64,000 bases of DNA from Microbulbifer marinus (GTDB taxonomy: Bacteria; Pseudomonadota; Gammaproteobacteria; Pseudomonadales; Cellvibrionaceae), in contig NZ_FNQO01000002.1 of the NCBI RefSeq assembly GCF_900107725.1, forward strand, positions 248,001 to 312,000, read 5' to 3'. The notes below the pieces were generated by a model. That model was not told the DNA's origin. It worked only from the letters and a program-made list of their open reading frames with translations, and did no database searches. Below are positions 7,549-14,673 of the stretch, piece by piece (the first letter of the stretch is position 1; each line of letters begins with the position of its first letter). The translations under genes and the position numbers were made by a program.

Positions 7549-8133
7549 ATGGCAATGGAGATAGAAACCGCATCGTCGAGCGACAAGGATCCAGGGGCAA
7601 CGGCCGTCATTACCCACAGGGTCTGTGCAGAAAAACAGGCTGCCTATGAAGTGTGGCTCGAAGAAATTGGTCCGCGCTGCAGAGCCTACCCGGGTTTCCT
7701 GGACTGGCACATCATCCGGCCGATACCCGGGCTCACTTCTACGTATACCGTGGTCATCCGCTTCGACCACAAATCAAACCTGCAGGCGTGGATGGAGTCT
7801 GCGGATCGCGAGCGACTCATTGCCAAGGCACAACCTCTGCTCCTTGATGGCGATGATTTCTTTATCAGCAGCGGACTGGACTTCTGGTTTACACCCGGAG
7901 GAGCCAAGGCTCAGTTGCCGACACGCTGGAAGCAGTTTTTAGCGACCTGGTCGGTTATCTATCCATTGGTACTCATCATCCCGCTACTGGTGTTGCCGCT
8001 ACTGCGGTGGCTGGGGGTACCCGACAGCCGCTGGCTGGACATATTGGTCACGACGGGGGTTATCGTGTTTCTGATGGTCTACGCCATCATGCCCAATTAC
8101 ACCAGGCTTATCCGGCGCTGGCTGTTCGACTGA
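7549..8133 (+). CDS. ABM-domain (ferredoxin-like) protein with two C-terminal TM helices
   Basis: About 194 residues. The N-terminal half is an antibiotic-biosynthesis-monooxygenase-type dimeric alpha/beta barrel (ITHRVCAEKQAAYEVWLEEI, then FLDWHIIRP and YTVVIRFDHKSNLQAWMES). Two transmembrane segments follow (about 130-150 and 160-180). Membrane-tethered ABM proteins like this are common but uncharacterised. AGGGG at 7540-7544 supports ATG 7549 or 7555; TTG 7513 is a weaker alternative. It is probably co-transcribed with the DUF1622 gene just upstream. Confidence 0.8.
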   Translation: MAMEIETASSSDKDPGATAVITHRVCAEKQAAYEVWLEEIGPRCRAYPGFLDWHIIRPIPGLTSTYTVVIRFDHKSNLQAWMESADRERLIAKAQPLLLDGDDFFISSGLDFWFTPGGAKAQLPTRWKQFLATWSVIYPLVLIIPLLVLPLLRWLGVPDSRWLDILVTTGVIVFLMVYAIMPNYTRLIRRWLFD

Positions 8134-8340
8134 CACGGCTTTTTATTGGCAATCGCCTGTCGCCTGTTTCTTCCAATTGGCGCTGGAAAAATTTCTGGCC
8201 CAATCACGCGCTAGAAATTGGTGCTAACACTCCCACCCGTTAAAGCGCATCTTAACTTCGCTCTGTGTTACCCGGTCTCATACTGCCTGCCGTTTTCGGT
8301 AGTGGACCGCATCGATCAATAACAATAACCGGGTGCGACT

Positions 8341-10842
8341 ATGAACCTCTTCCCCAAATTGTGCCGGGTGCTGCTGATATCCGGCCTCACCTTGCCGCTG
8401 GCCGCCAACGCGGCCACGGTTTTTTCCGACGATTTTTCCACTGGCGATATCAGCGGCTGGAGCACCAGCGGCACCGTGGACGCCTACAACGGTGAGTCCA
8501 TCCGCCTGCGCGCGACCTCCACCGCAACTCACTCGGTTTCCACAGCCGGCTATTCCTCGGTCGCCGTGGACTTCGTCATGTCCGCCTCGTCACTGGAAAA
8601 CGGCGAATTCTGCTATGCGGAGATTTCCACCGACAGCGGCAGTAACTGGATCACCGCACTGACCATCGCCAATGGCCAGGACGACGGCACACACTACAGC
8701 GCCAGCGGTGCACCTACCGGTATCGACAACAATGCCCAGGTGCAGCTGCGTTTTCGCGGTACCGGCGCCACCACCGGGGATTACTGCTACGGGCAGTCCG
8801 TTACCGTGACCGGTACCGGCGGCGCAGCTACCGAACCGGATATTGATGCACCGGCCGGCCTGAATTTCGGCAACGTCGCGCCCGGCGGCAGCAACACGCT
8901 GAATGCGGTCATCGACAACGCCGGCAGCGCCGACCTGGTAATTGCCAATATCGGTAGTCCGGCAGCCCCGTTTAGCATTACCGCGAACAACTGCTCCACC
9001 GTCGCGCCCGCGGGCAGCTGCCAGGTCAGCGTCGAATTCGCACCCACTGCCGCCGGTAGTTACAACAGCTCGCTTACCGTGAGCTCGAACGACCCAGATG
9101 AGGGCAGTCTGGTGATTGGACTCTCCGGCAGCTCGACGCAGGGCGGCGGCAGTGTAGAGAACTTCGACCCACTGAGCGGCGACGGCAGTGTCAGCCGCAG
9201 CCAGCTCACTCTCAATACGCTGCTCAACGGCAGCGACCCGGGCGCGCTGGTGGACTACAGCCACTACGCACTACCCGCCAATGCGGCCATGCCCAGTAAC
9301 CAGTTCGAGGGCAGCCTGGAGCTGTTCGGCGAAGCCAGCGGCGGCGCCTTCGATGAACAGAAGGATACGTTCCGCTATACCGGCAATGGCGATACCACGC
9401 GCAAGCACCTGCCGGAATTCAACTTCGAGTTCGTGCAGACCGGCAGCCATATTTTTCCGGTGCAGCGCGGTTCGGTTCCCAGCGCACATCCCGAGTGGGA
9501 GTATGTGCTGACACCGGGTCGCGTCTGGGATGAGAACGGTGATAGTGGTTACAGCCGCGTGGCTCTGCCTTTTGCCCTGCAGCAGAAAAATGCCAACTGC
9601 ATGCACAACGGCGTGATGACTTTCCTGTTCAAGAATGACGGCTCTGTCTCCGATGTCGCCTACCAGATCGCCGGGGAGACCTGCCTGTATTTCAAGGTCG
9701 ATATGTGGGGGCAGCTGGAGGCCAGCTATACGCCGCACAGCGTCGCCAATGCGGCGACACTCACGGCGGATTACCAGGCCGAAGTGAACAATCGCTTACC
9801 GGTGAAACCTCTCGCCGCACTGGCGACGGATTATCCGGGCACCGACCCGGCCAAGTTCGCCGCACCCGGCGGCAAGGATCCGGCCGATATGTCTCTGGTG
9901 GGCTTCTTCATCGACGGCACTCACTATGTCGGCGGCTGCGCCTCGCGCCAGGGCACCTACCCCTACTGTGAATCGCTGGCGGTGCCGTCCTACTCCACTG
10001 CCAAGTCCGTATTCGCCGGCAGCACGCTGATGCGCCTGGAACAGAAATATTCCGGCACCTTCAATCAGATCATCGGCAACTATGTGCCGGACTGCGCGGC
10101 CAACGGCAACTGGGATGACGTCACCTTCGAACATGCGCTGGACATGACTACCGGCAACTACAACCTGGCCGGTTATATGAGCGATGAGGGGGCGACGCAT
10201 ACCAACGACCTGTTCCTGCCCGAGGATCACGCCTCCAAGATCAGCTACAGCTGTAGCGAGTATTCGCGCAAGGCGACGCCCGGTACCAAGTGGGTCTACC
10301 ACACTTCCGACACCTACATTCTCGGCACTGCCATGAACGCCTATGTGCAGGGGATCGAGGGCAGCAGCACCGATATCTTCACCGACATCCTGCTCGATGA
10401 AGTTCTGGCACCGCTGGGCGTCAGCCCAACCGCGAAGTTCAGCCGCCGCACCTACGATGCTGTCGCACAGCCGTTCACCGGCTGGGGACTGATGTGGCTG
10501 CGCGACGATGTGGCCAAAATCGGCAGCTTCTTTGCCGGCGCCAGCCAGTCGGTACTGGAGCAGAACCAGCTGAATGCGGCCCTGCAGAAGGACGCGGCCG
10601 ACCGCGGCACCGACCCGCTCGCGGATTACAAGTACAACAACGGCTTCTGGGCCCACGAAATCAGCGGCAACCTGTCCGGCTGCAGCAGCGACCTGTGGCT
10701 ACCCTTCATGTCCGGGTACGGCGGCATCACGGTTCTGGTCCTGCCGAACGACAGCGTCTACTACTACTTCTCCGACGACGACATCTTCAAGTGGATGGAT
10801 GCGGCGGTAGAGGCGCACGCTATTCGCAGCCTCTGCCAGTAG
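8341..10842 (+). CDS. secreted serine hydrolase, beta-lactamase/DD-peptidase fold, with N-terminal adhesive domains
   Basis: An 833-residue exported protein. The signal peptide is about residues 1-24 (LTLPLAANAA). A beta-sandwich segment (25-155) precedes an immunoglobulin-like choice-of-anchor/ASH domain (about 165-262: LNFGNVAPGGSNTLNAVI). The C-terminal half is a class C beta-lactamase-type catalytic domain with SxxK at S552-T-A-K555 and Y653 in WVYHTSDTYILG. The combination suggests an extracellular esterase, amidase or peptidase anchored to a surface or polymer. Many cysteines (for example CSTVAPAGSC and CSSDL) fit disulfide bonding outside the cytoplasm. It is a single-gene unit: about 200 bases of promoter region upstream and a strong terminator downstream. 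Confidence 0.85.
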   Translation: MNLFPKLCRVLLISGLTLPLAANAATVFSDDFSTGDISGWSTSGTVDAYNGESIRLRATSTATHSVSTAGYSSVAVDFVMSASSLENGEFCYAEISTDSGSNWITALTIANGQDDGTHYSASGAPTGIDNNAQVQLRFRGTGATTGDYCYGQSVTVTGTGGAATEPDIDAPAGLNFGNVAPGGSNTLNAVIDNAGSADLVIANIGSPAAPFSITANNCSTVAPAGSCQVSVEFAPTAAGSYNSSLTVSSNDPDEGSLVIGLSGSSTQGGGSVENFDPLSGDGSVSRSQLTLNTLLNGSDPGALVDYSHYALPANAAMPSNQFEGSLELFGEASGGAFDEQKDTFRYTGNGDTTRKHLPEFNFEFVQTGSHIFPVQRGSVPSAHPEWEYVLTPGRVWDENGDSGYSRVALPFALQQKNANCMHNGVMTFLFKNDGSVSDVAYQIAGETCLYFKVDMWGQLEASYTPHSVANAATLTADYQAEVNNRLPVKPLAALATDYPGTDPAKFAAPGGKDPADMSLVGFFIDGTHYVGGCASRQGTYPYCESLAVPSYSTAKSVFAGSTLMRLEQKYSGTFNQIIGNYVPDCAANGNWDDVTFEHALDMTTGNYNLAGYMSDEGATHTNDLFLPEDHASKISYSCSEYSRKATPGTKWVYHTSDTYILGTAMNAYVQGIEGSSTDIFTDILLDEVLAPLGVSPTAKFSRRTYDAVAQPFTGWGLMWLRDDVAKIGSFFAGASQSVLEQNQLNAALQKDAADRGTDPLADYKYNNGFWAHEISGNLSGCSSDLWLPFMSGYGGITVLVLPNDSVYYYFSDDDIFKWMDAAVEAHAIRSLCQ

Positions 10843-10878
10843 CCGTTTCGATATCTCCATTCCTCACAGGACGGAGCA

Positions 10879-10900
10879 GGGGCGCAACGCGCCCCTTTTT
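10879..10900 (+). terminator. Rho-independent terminator of the serine hydrolase gene
   Basis: GGGGCGC (10879-10885), loop AAC, GCGCCCC (10889-10895), then TTTTT. It is a perfect 7-bp stem 37 bases after the stop. Confidence 0.85.
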
Positions 10901-10963
10901 ATTGCCACAGTGAAAAGCGCATTGTCATTGTGCCGCCGCCAGAAAATAAACCGGCTAAACCAA

Positions 10964-10990
10964 AAAGGGCGACCCTTCGGGTCGCCCTTT
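10964..10990 (-). terminator. bidirectional-looking terminator of terC-like gene
   Basis: AAAGGGCGACC closes over a C-TTCG-G tetraloop onto GGTCGCCCTTT (10964-10990). Read on the minus strand it ends in a T run 25 bases after the TerC stop codon. The same AAAGGGCGACC stem recurs in the fba terminator at 21448-21473. Confidence 0.85.
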
Positions 10991-11014
10991 CATGCTAGCG
11001 GTAGCTTTTCCGCC

Positions 11015-11776
11015 CTAGTTATTATCTTCCCGCAGGGCTTTGTGCAGATGTACCGGCGGGGTCCGCTTTTCTTTCTTGCTGCGCAGGCGCAGGTTGAGCA
11101 TCTCCACCGCCATCGAAAACGCCATCGCAAAGTAGATATAGCCCTTCGGCACGTGCACGTCGAAGCCCTCGACGATCAGCGTCAGGCCGACCATGATCAA
11201 AAACGCCAGCGCGAGCATTTTCACGGTTGGGTGGCGATCGACGAAATCACCGATCGGCTTCGCCGCGATCAGCATAACCAGCACGGCCAGAATGATGGCC
11301 ACGGCCATGATGGAAATTTCATCCACCAGCCCCACCGCGGTGATGACCGAGTCGAGCGAGAAAACGATATCGAGAATCGCGATCTGCACCAACACCATGC
11401 CAAAACCGGCCGCGGCCACGGAGGAGGCACTCTCCTCGGCACCTTCGAGGCTGTTGTGAATTTCATGGGTGGCCTTGCCGATCAGGAACAGGCCACCGCC
11501 GACCAAGATGATGTCGCGCCCGGAGATCTCCATCCCCAGCACCGTGAACCAGGGATCCACCAGCCCCATGATCCAGACGATGGAAAATAGCAGTGCCAGC
11601 CGGGTGAGCATGGCCAGCGCCAGGCCAATAAAGCGCGCCAGTTCGCGCTGCTTTTCCGGCAGCCGCCCGACCAGAATGGAAATGAAAATGATGTTGTCGA
11701 TACCCAGGACGATTTCCAGCGCCGCCAGTGTTGCCAGCGCTACCCAGGCCTCCGGGTTGGCCATCCATTCAAACAT
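11015..11776 (-). CDS. TerC family membrane protein (YgdQ-like)
   Basis: A 253-residue polytopic protein of the TerC/UPF0053 family. The start MFEWMANPEAWVALATLAALEIVLGIDNIIFISIL is the YgdQ-type N-terminus. The conserved acidic intramembrane motifs GIDNIIF and FSLDSVITAVG are present, with about seven helices in all. TerC-type proteins are linked to metal-ion export (manganese in several bacteria) and tellurite resistance; the substrate here is not deducible. The C-terminal tail (RSKKEKR) is basic and cytoplasmic. The STAS gene lies 57 bases upstream on the same strand and may share the transcript. No yybP-ykoY-type leader was seen in that short gap. Confidence 0.9.
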   Translation of the reverse strand: MFEWMANPEAWVALATLAALEIVLGIDNIIFISILVGRLPEKQRELARFIGLALAMLTRLALLFSIVWIMGLVDPWFTVLGMEISGRDIILVGGGLFLIGKATHEIHNSLEGAEESASSVAAAGFGMVLVQIAILDIVFSLDSVITAVGLVDEISIMAVAIILAVLVMLIAAKPIGDFVDRHPTVKMLALAFLIMVGLTLIVEGFDVHVPKGYIYFAMAFSMAVEMLNLRLRSKKEKRTPPVHLHKALREDNN

Positions 11777-11833
11777 GTAAAATTCCTTTTCTATGCAGGG
11801 GAATTATTTGAACGGGCTATTCTATGCGCCTTT

Positions 11834-12220
11834 TCAGGTACCTTCCATCAGCCAGGACATGGCCTCCCCTTCGTCTTCGAAGTAGCGCGCCTCGCCGCCG
11901 ATAAACCAGCTGCCCACCTTCGCCGCCATCTCCTGCCAGCGCCGGTTGCCGACCATGGCGACGCGGTTGAACTCGCGCCCGTGCTTGACGCCCAGCTTGA
12001 AGTCATCCCAGGCCGCGCGCGGTTCCCAGCCCTCCATTTCCGTCGCATCGAAGTAGACATTGATCTTGGGATTCTCTACCCCGGCGATGGCAGATTCGAG
12101 CATCGGTTCCAAAGACGCGTAGTCTTCGTGGGTCAGTTTGCCGCGCACGCGCATGGTGAGGAAGAATTCACCCTCGATGCGCTCGAGACCGATGGATACG
12201 CCGTGACGTTGCACACTCAT
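11834..12220 (-). CDS. SpoIIAA-like STAS domain protein
   Basis: A 128-residue cytoplasmic protein matching the SpoIIAA-like (DUF3478) group of STAS folds: GLERIEGEFFLTMRVRGKLTHEDYASLEPML, then INVYFDATEMEGWEPRAAWDDFKLGVKHGREFNRVAMVGNRRWQ. Members are small, often found near membrane proteins, with unknown partners. The anti-sigma antagonist phosphoserine site of true SpoIIAA is not evident. It starts with a good GGAGT ribosome-binding site (minus strand, about 12230) and precedes TerC. Confidence 0.85.
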   Translation of the reverse strand: MSVQRHGVSIGLERIEGEFFLTMRVRGKLTHEDYASLEPMLESAIAGVENPKINVYFDATEMEGWEPRAAWDDFKLGVKHGREFNRVAMVGNRRWQEMAAKVGSWFIGGEARYFEDEGEAMSWLMEGT

Positions 12221-12354
12221 AAGAGACTCCTGCTACTCCGGTGGCAGTCTGCCGTATTTATAGTGTGGCTGGGATCCCAAGCCAATCGCTTGGCGGGGAA
12301 TGAAGAAAGGGAGGCCCGCGGAAAAAGACATTCGCCGCGAGCCCGACAGGGAAA

Positions 12355-12657
12355 TCAGTGGCTGAGAATCTCGACGATCTCATGGGTGTGATGCATCAGG
12401 CGGACGATTTCGCCCTCGATGCTGATGGTGACCATGCCGTACTTGTCCACCGGCTTGACGATCACGCCGTGGTGGTAGATCTCCGGCTCGAGGATTTCGC
12501 CCACCTGCAGTTTCTTTTTCCAGCCCGGGGGCAGCTCGCCACCGCGCTCGACTTTCTTCTGCAGGCCGGGCGGCAGTTCGCCGGGTTTGGCCAGCACGCT
12601 GGCGGCCGGCATTGCCAGCAGGACGGCGAGACCGGTGACTATTGCGGGTTTAAACAT
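12355..12657 (-). CDS. small periplasmic protein, RcnB/CigR-like
   Basis: A 100-residue exported protein. The signal peptide runs to about residue 23 (ASVLAK). The mature N-terminus has the repeated motif GELPPGLQKK / GELPPGWKKK, which is typical of RcnB-like and CigR-like periplasmic proteins. A beta-rich end (HHGVIVKPVDKYGMVTISIEGEIVRLMHHTHEIVEIL) is histidine-rich and could bind metal. RcnB family members take part in nickel/cobalt homeostasis, but that role is inference here. It begins 11 bases after the SIMPL gene and is almost certainly co-transcribed with it. Confidence 0.75.
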   Translation of the reverse strand: MFKPAIVTGLAVLLAMPAASVLAKPGELPPGLQKKVERGGELPPGWKKKLQVGEILEPEIYHHGVIVKPVDKYGMVTISIEGEIVRLMHHTHEIVEILSH

Positions 12658-12668
12658 ATCAACTTTCC

Positions 12669-13385
12669 TCAGTCTGAAAGGTAGTATTCGACCGTCGATA
12701 CGACTCGCACCTTCTTGATGTGCGGGTTGTTCTTGTCGCGGTCAACGATGCTGAACTGGCCTTGGGAGGCTCGCCTGATTTTGCCCAATACGCTATCGGA
12801 GTCCTCGGCAAATTTCTGTGCGACCTGTCGCGCCTCGTTGGTGGCCTGTTCGACCATCTGCGGCTTGAGTTCGTTCAATCCGGTGAAGATATATTCGATC
12901 TGGCCCTGGTAGTTGTTCTGGGAGAAGGCGATTCCCTCCCGGCCCAGCTCCGCCAGCTGGTCCATGGCCGCGCGTACCTTGTCCACCTGCTTCGAATAGA
13001 CGGTCACTGTCTGCAGCGCGGTGTAGCGGAACTCCGCCTTGGGGCCGCCGTACTGCTGTGCGGACTTGTCGGTGACTGCCGGCAGGGAGACGGACACCGC
13101 GCCCGGGTCGATACCCTGCTCGCCGAGGAAGCCCTCGATACGCGCGCTGCTGCTGGCAATATCCCGGTACAGGGAGGGCAGGTCATTGCTGGCGGCGGTG
13201 AACTGGATCGGCCAGATCACGATATCCGCCGGCACCTCCCGCTCTGCCAGGCCCTTGACCGTGACTGTGCGCTCGTAGCCCTTGAAGCGGTCCACCGCAT
13301 GGCCCAGCAGGGTGCCCAGTGCCGTCAGGCCGAGCAATATGCCGACACCGAGGAGCAGGGCGGCGAGGTTGTTCTGTGTCTTCAT
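12669..13385 (-). CDS. SIMPL domain (DUF541, YggE-like) protein
   Basis: A 238-residue protein with an N-terminal signal anchor (about 7-30) and a SIMPL/DUF541 domain: RTVTVKGLAEREVPADIVIWPIQF, then VTVYSKQVDKVRAAM, and the C-terminal VVSTVEYYL strand. Relatives include E. coli YggE, associated with reduced oxidative stress, and the mouse protein SIMPL. The biochemical role is unknown; periplasmic location is likely. It forms a two-gene unit with the downstream RcnB-like gene. Confidence 0.88.
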   Translation of the reverse strand: MKTQNNLAALLLGVGILLGLTALGTLLGHAVDRFKGYERTVTVKGLAEREVPADIVIWPIQFTAASNDLPSLYRDIASSSARIEGFLGEQGIDPGAVSVSLPAVTDKSAQQYGGPKAEFRYTALQTVTVYSKQVDKVRAAMDQLAELGREGIAFSQNNYQGQIEYIFTGLNELKPQMVEQATNEARQVAQKFAEDSDSVLGKIRRASQGQFSIVDRDKNNPHIKKVRVVSTVEYYLSD

Positions 13386-13419
13386 GGGTTTTCCGGAACC
13401 TTGCAGTCATACATAAGAA

Positions 13420-13440
13420 AGGCGATCTCAAGGATCGCCT
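13420..13440 (-). terminator. terminator of the DUF2007 gene
   Basis: AGGCGATC (13420-13427), five-base loop, GATCGCCT (13433-13440). Minus-strand reading runs into TTTCTTAT. It lies about 170 bases beyond the DUF2007 stop. The rest of 13441-13610 shows nothing I can assign. Confidence 0.5.
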
Positions 13441-13610
13441 GCTGTCACTGAATCGAGACTGAATAGCGGCGCTAACGTCAGATTTCGTCGAAGCCAACGC
13501 CCGCGGAACTTGCCCTGGCAGAAGCCGTGAGCAGAAAGGTCCGACCGGCCGGCGACGGCGCGTTCCCGGCCAACCCTATGGATGCTCAACAGAATTGGCA
13601 TCTGGGTGGG

Positions 13611-13916
13611 CTAGGGACTGTGCAGGTGCTGGCAGTTCCAGCAGAAATCGAATGCCGCGCCGTTTTCCTCTCCGCACTTGCGGCAACGCCAGGACACCTG
13701 TTCCGCCTCCGCATCGGCGAGCAGCTGAAGGGCACGTTCGTAATCCCGTTCCCTTTCCAACCACAGCTCCGGCCACGTCTGGTGTGGTGCCAGGTCGCCG
13801 GCGCCGCCCTGGGCGAATTCATTTTTAAGGAACACCGGGATGCCGGCGACTTCCAGCTTGCTTTTCGCTAGCTCTACCAGCAGGCGGTTCTCGTGGGTGT
13901 AGATAAGCCTGTTCAT
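13611..13916 (-). CDS. DUF2007 protein with C-terminal zinc ribbon
   Basis: A 101-residue cytoplasmic protein: the DUF2007 (putative signal-transducing) domain in the first 65 residues (RLIYTHENRLLVELAKSKLEVAGIPVFLKNE), then a short zinc ribbon with CRKCG and CWNCQ (two CxxC pairs). Function is unknown for the family. The start codon and ribosome-binding site lie inside a perfect 15-bp inverted repeat (next entry), so translation may be controlled by RNA folding. The ribosome-binding site AGGAGG is 14 bases from the ATG, longer than usual. Confidence 0.85.
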   Translation of the reverse strand: MNRLIYTHENRLLVELAKSKLEVAGIPVFLKNEFAQGGAGDLAPHQTWPELWLERERDYERALQLLADAEAEQVSWRCRKCGEENGAAFDFCWNCQHLHSP

Positions 13917-13959
13917 ACCAAATTCGATGGCCTCCTTTGCGGCTATCGAATTTGGTATG
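13914..13959 (-). promoter_or_regulatory. 15-bp inverted repeat enclosing RBS and start codon of the DUF2007 gene
   Basis: CATACCAAATTCGAT (13914-13928) and ATCGAATTTGGTATG (13945-13959) are perfect complements separated by 16 bases. In the minus-strand RNA the loop region holds AAAGGAGG (13930-13937) and the ATG (13916-13914) is the base of the 3' arm. A further GCC/GGC pairing extends the stem after one mismatch. The RNA hairpin forms only if transcription starts upstream of 13959. As DNA it could instead be an operator. Confidence 0.6.
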
Positions 13960-13980
13960 CACAGGGTTTACTTTCATCGA

Positions 13981-14006
13981 TAAAAAAGGGCCGCTAATGC
14001 GACCCT
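13981..14006 (-). terminator. terminator of the periplasmic hypothetical gene
   Basis: AGGGCCGC (13987-13994), loop TAAT, GCGACCCT (13999-14006), one G-U pair. Minus-strand reading is followed by a run of T (13981-13987). Confidence 0.75.
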
Positions 14007-14084
14007 GAGAGTATCAGCCCCGATCGGTAACTCAAACCTTTACCACATCGGCGGCGCTGTCCCGGCTTCGATGATCACGGGCGA

Positions 14085-14447
14085 TCAATCGCTGGCGACG
14101 TCATGGCAGTCTTGTGCTGCACAGCCCTGCTCAGCGGTCTGCATTTCAATTTCCAATGTGGTATTGCGCGGCCCGAGCGCAACGCGCCCATCGATCGTCA
14201 CCTCTCCGGAGGAGCCGGCAACGTATTCCAGTACCACCCTGCCTAACGCGTTTCTCTGTACCGCCAGCCTCTGTCCGGCACTGACTACCTCGCCACGGGA
14301 TACGAACAGCTGTATCCACTCGCCTGCATGGGACCGCTCGATATCCAGCAATCCATCGATCTCGCCCAGAACCATCCTACCTGCGGTATTGCCCGCAGCC
14401 GGGCTGGCCAACATCAACATCAGCAAAAACGCGCACGCGGACTTCAC
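14085..14447 (-). CDS. small exported hypothetical protein
   Basis: A 120-residue protein starting with GTG 14447, chosen because AGGAGAAG lies at ideal spacing and a clean signal peptide follows (SACAFLLMLMLASPAAG, cleaved near residue 20). A much longer reading of the frame to 14663 lacks a good start and looks non-coding. The mature part is beta-rich (GEIDGLLDIERSHAGEWIQLFVSRGEVVSAGQRLAV) and ends with two Cys (GCAAQDC). No family is recognised. It is a single-gene unit with its own terminator. Confidence 0.6.
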   Translation of the reverse strand: MKSACAFLLMLMLASPAAGNTAGRMVLGEIDGLLDIERSHAGEWIQLFVSRGEVVSAGQRLAVQRNALGRVVLEYVAGSSGEVTIDGRVALGPRNTTLEIEMQTAEQGCAAQDCHDVASD

Positions 14448-14600
14448 GGGACTTCTCCTGCATAGAAAAAAAGCGGCGGGCCGGGCAGCCCGCCCAGGTG
14501 AGCATGTCGCCAGATCCCTCAATGAGGGCAATGATTTAGGTATAGACGAAGAGGAAAATCCGCGCCAACCGCAAAGGCCAAATCGGAGAGGAAAGGGGCA

Positions 14601-14626
14601 AAAAAAATGGGCCGCGATTGCGGCCC
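14601..14626 (-). terminator. Rho-independent terminator of the aldehyde dehydrogenase gene
   Basis: GGGCCGC (14609-14615), loop GATT, GCGGCCC (14620-14626). On the minus strand the stem is followed by A and seven T (14607-14601). It lies 48 bases after the stop codon. Confidence 0.85.
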
Positions 14627-14673
14627 AAGCTTTAGGAGTCAGGGCTGAAAACTCAGCCCTCAAGCAAAACTGA

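Noticed and set aside
11777-11833. Manganese yybP-ykoY riboswitch before the TerC gene
   Set aside because: The gap to the upstream STAS gene is only 57 bases, too short for the aptamer, and shows no matching motif.
14448-14663. N-terminal extension of the exported protein ending at 14085
   Set aside because: It is Arg, Ser and Pro-rich with no RBS; a strong RBS and signal peptide start at GTG 14447.
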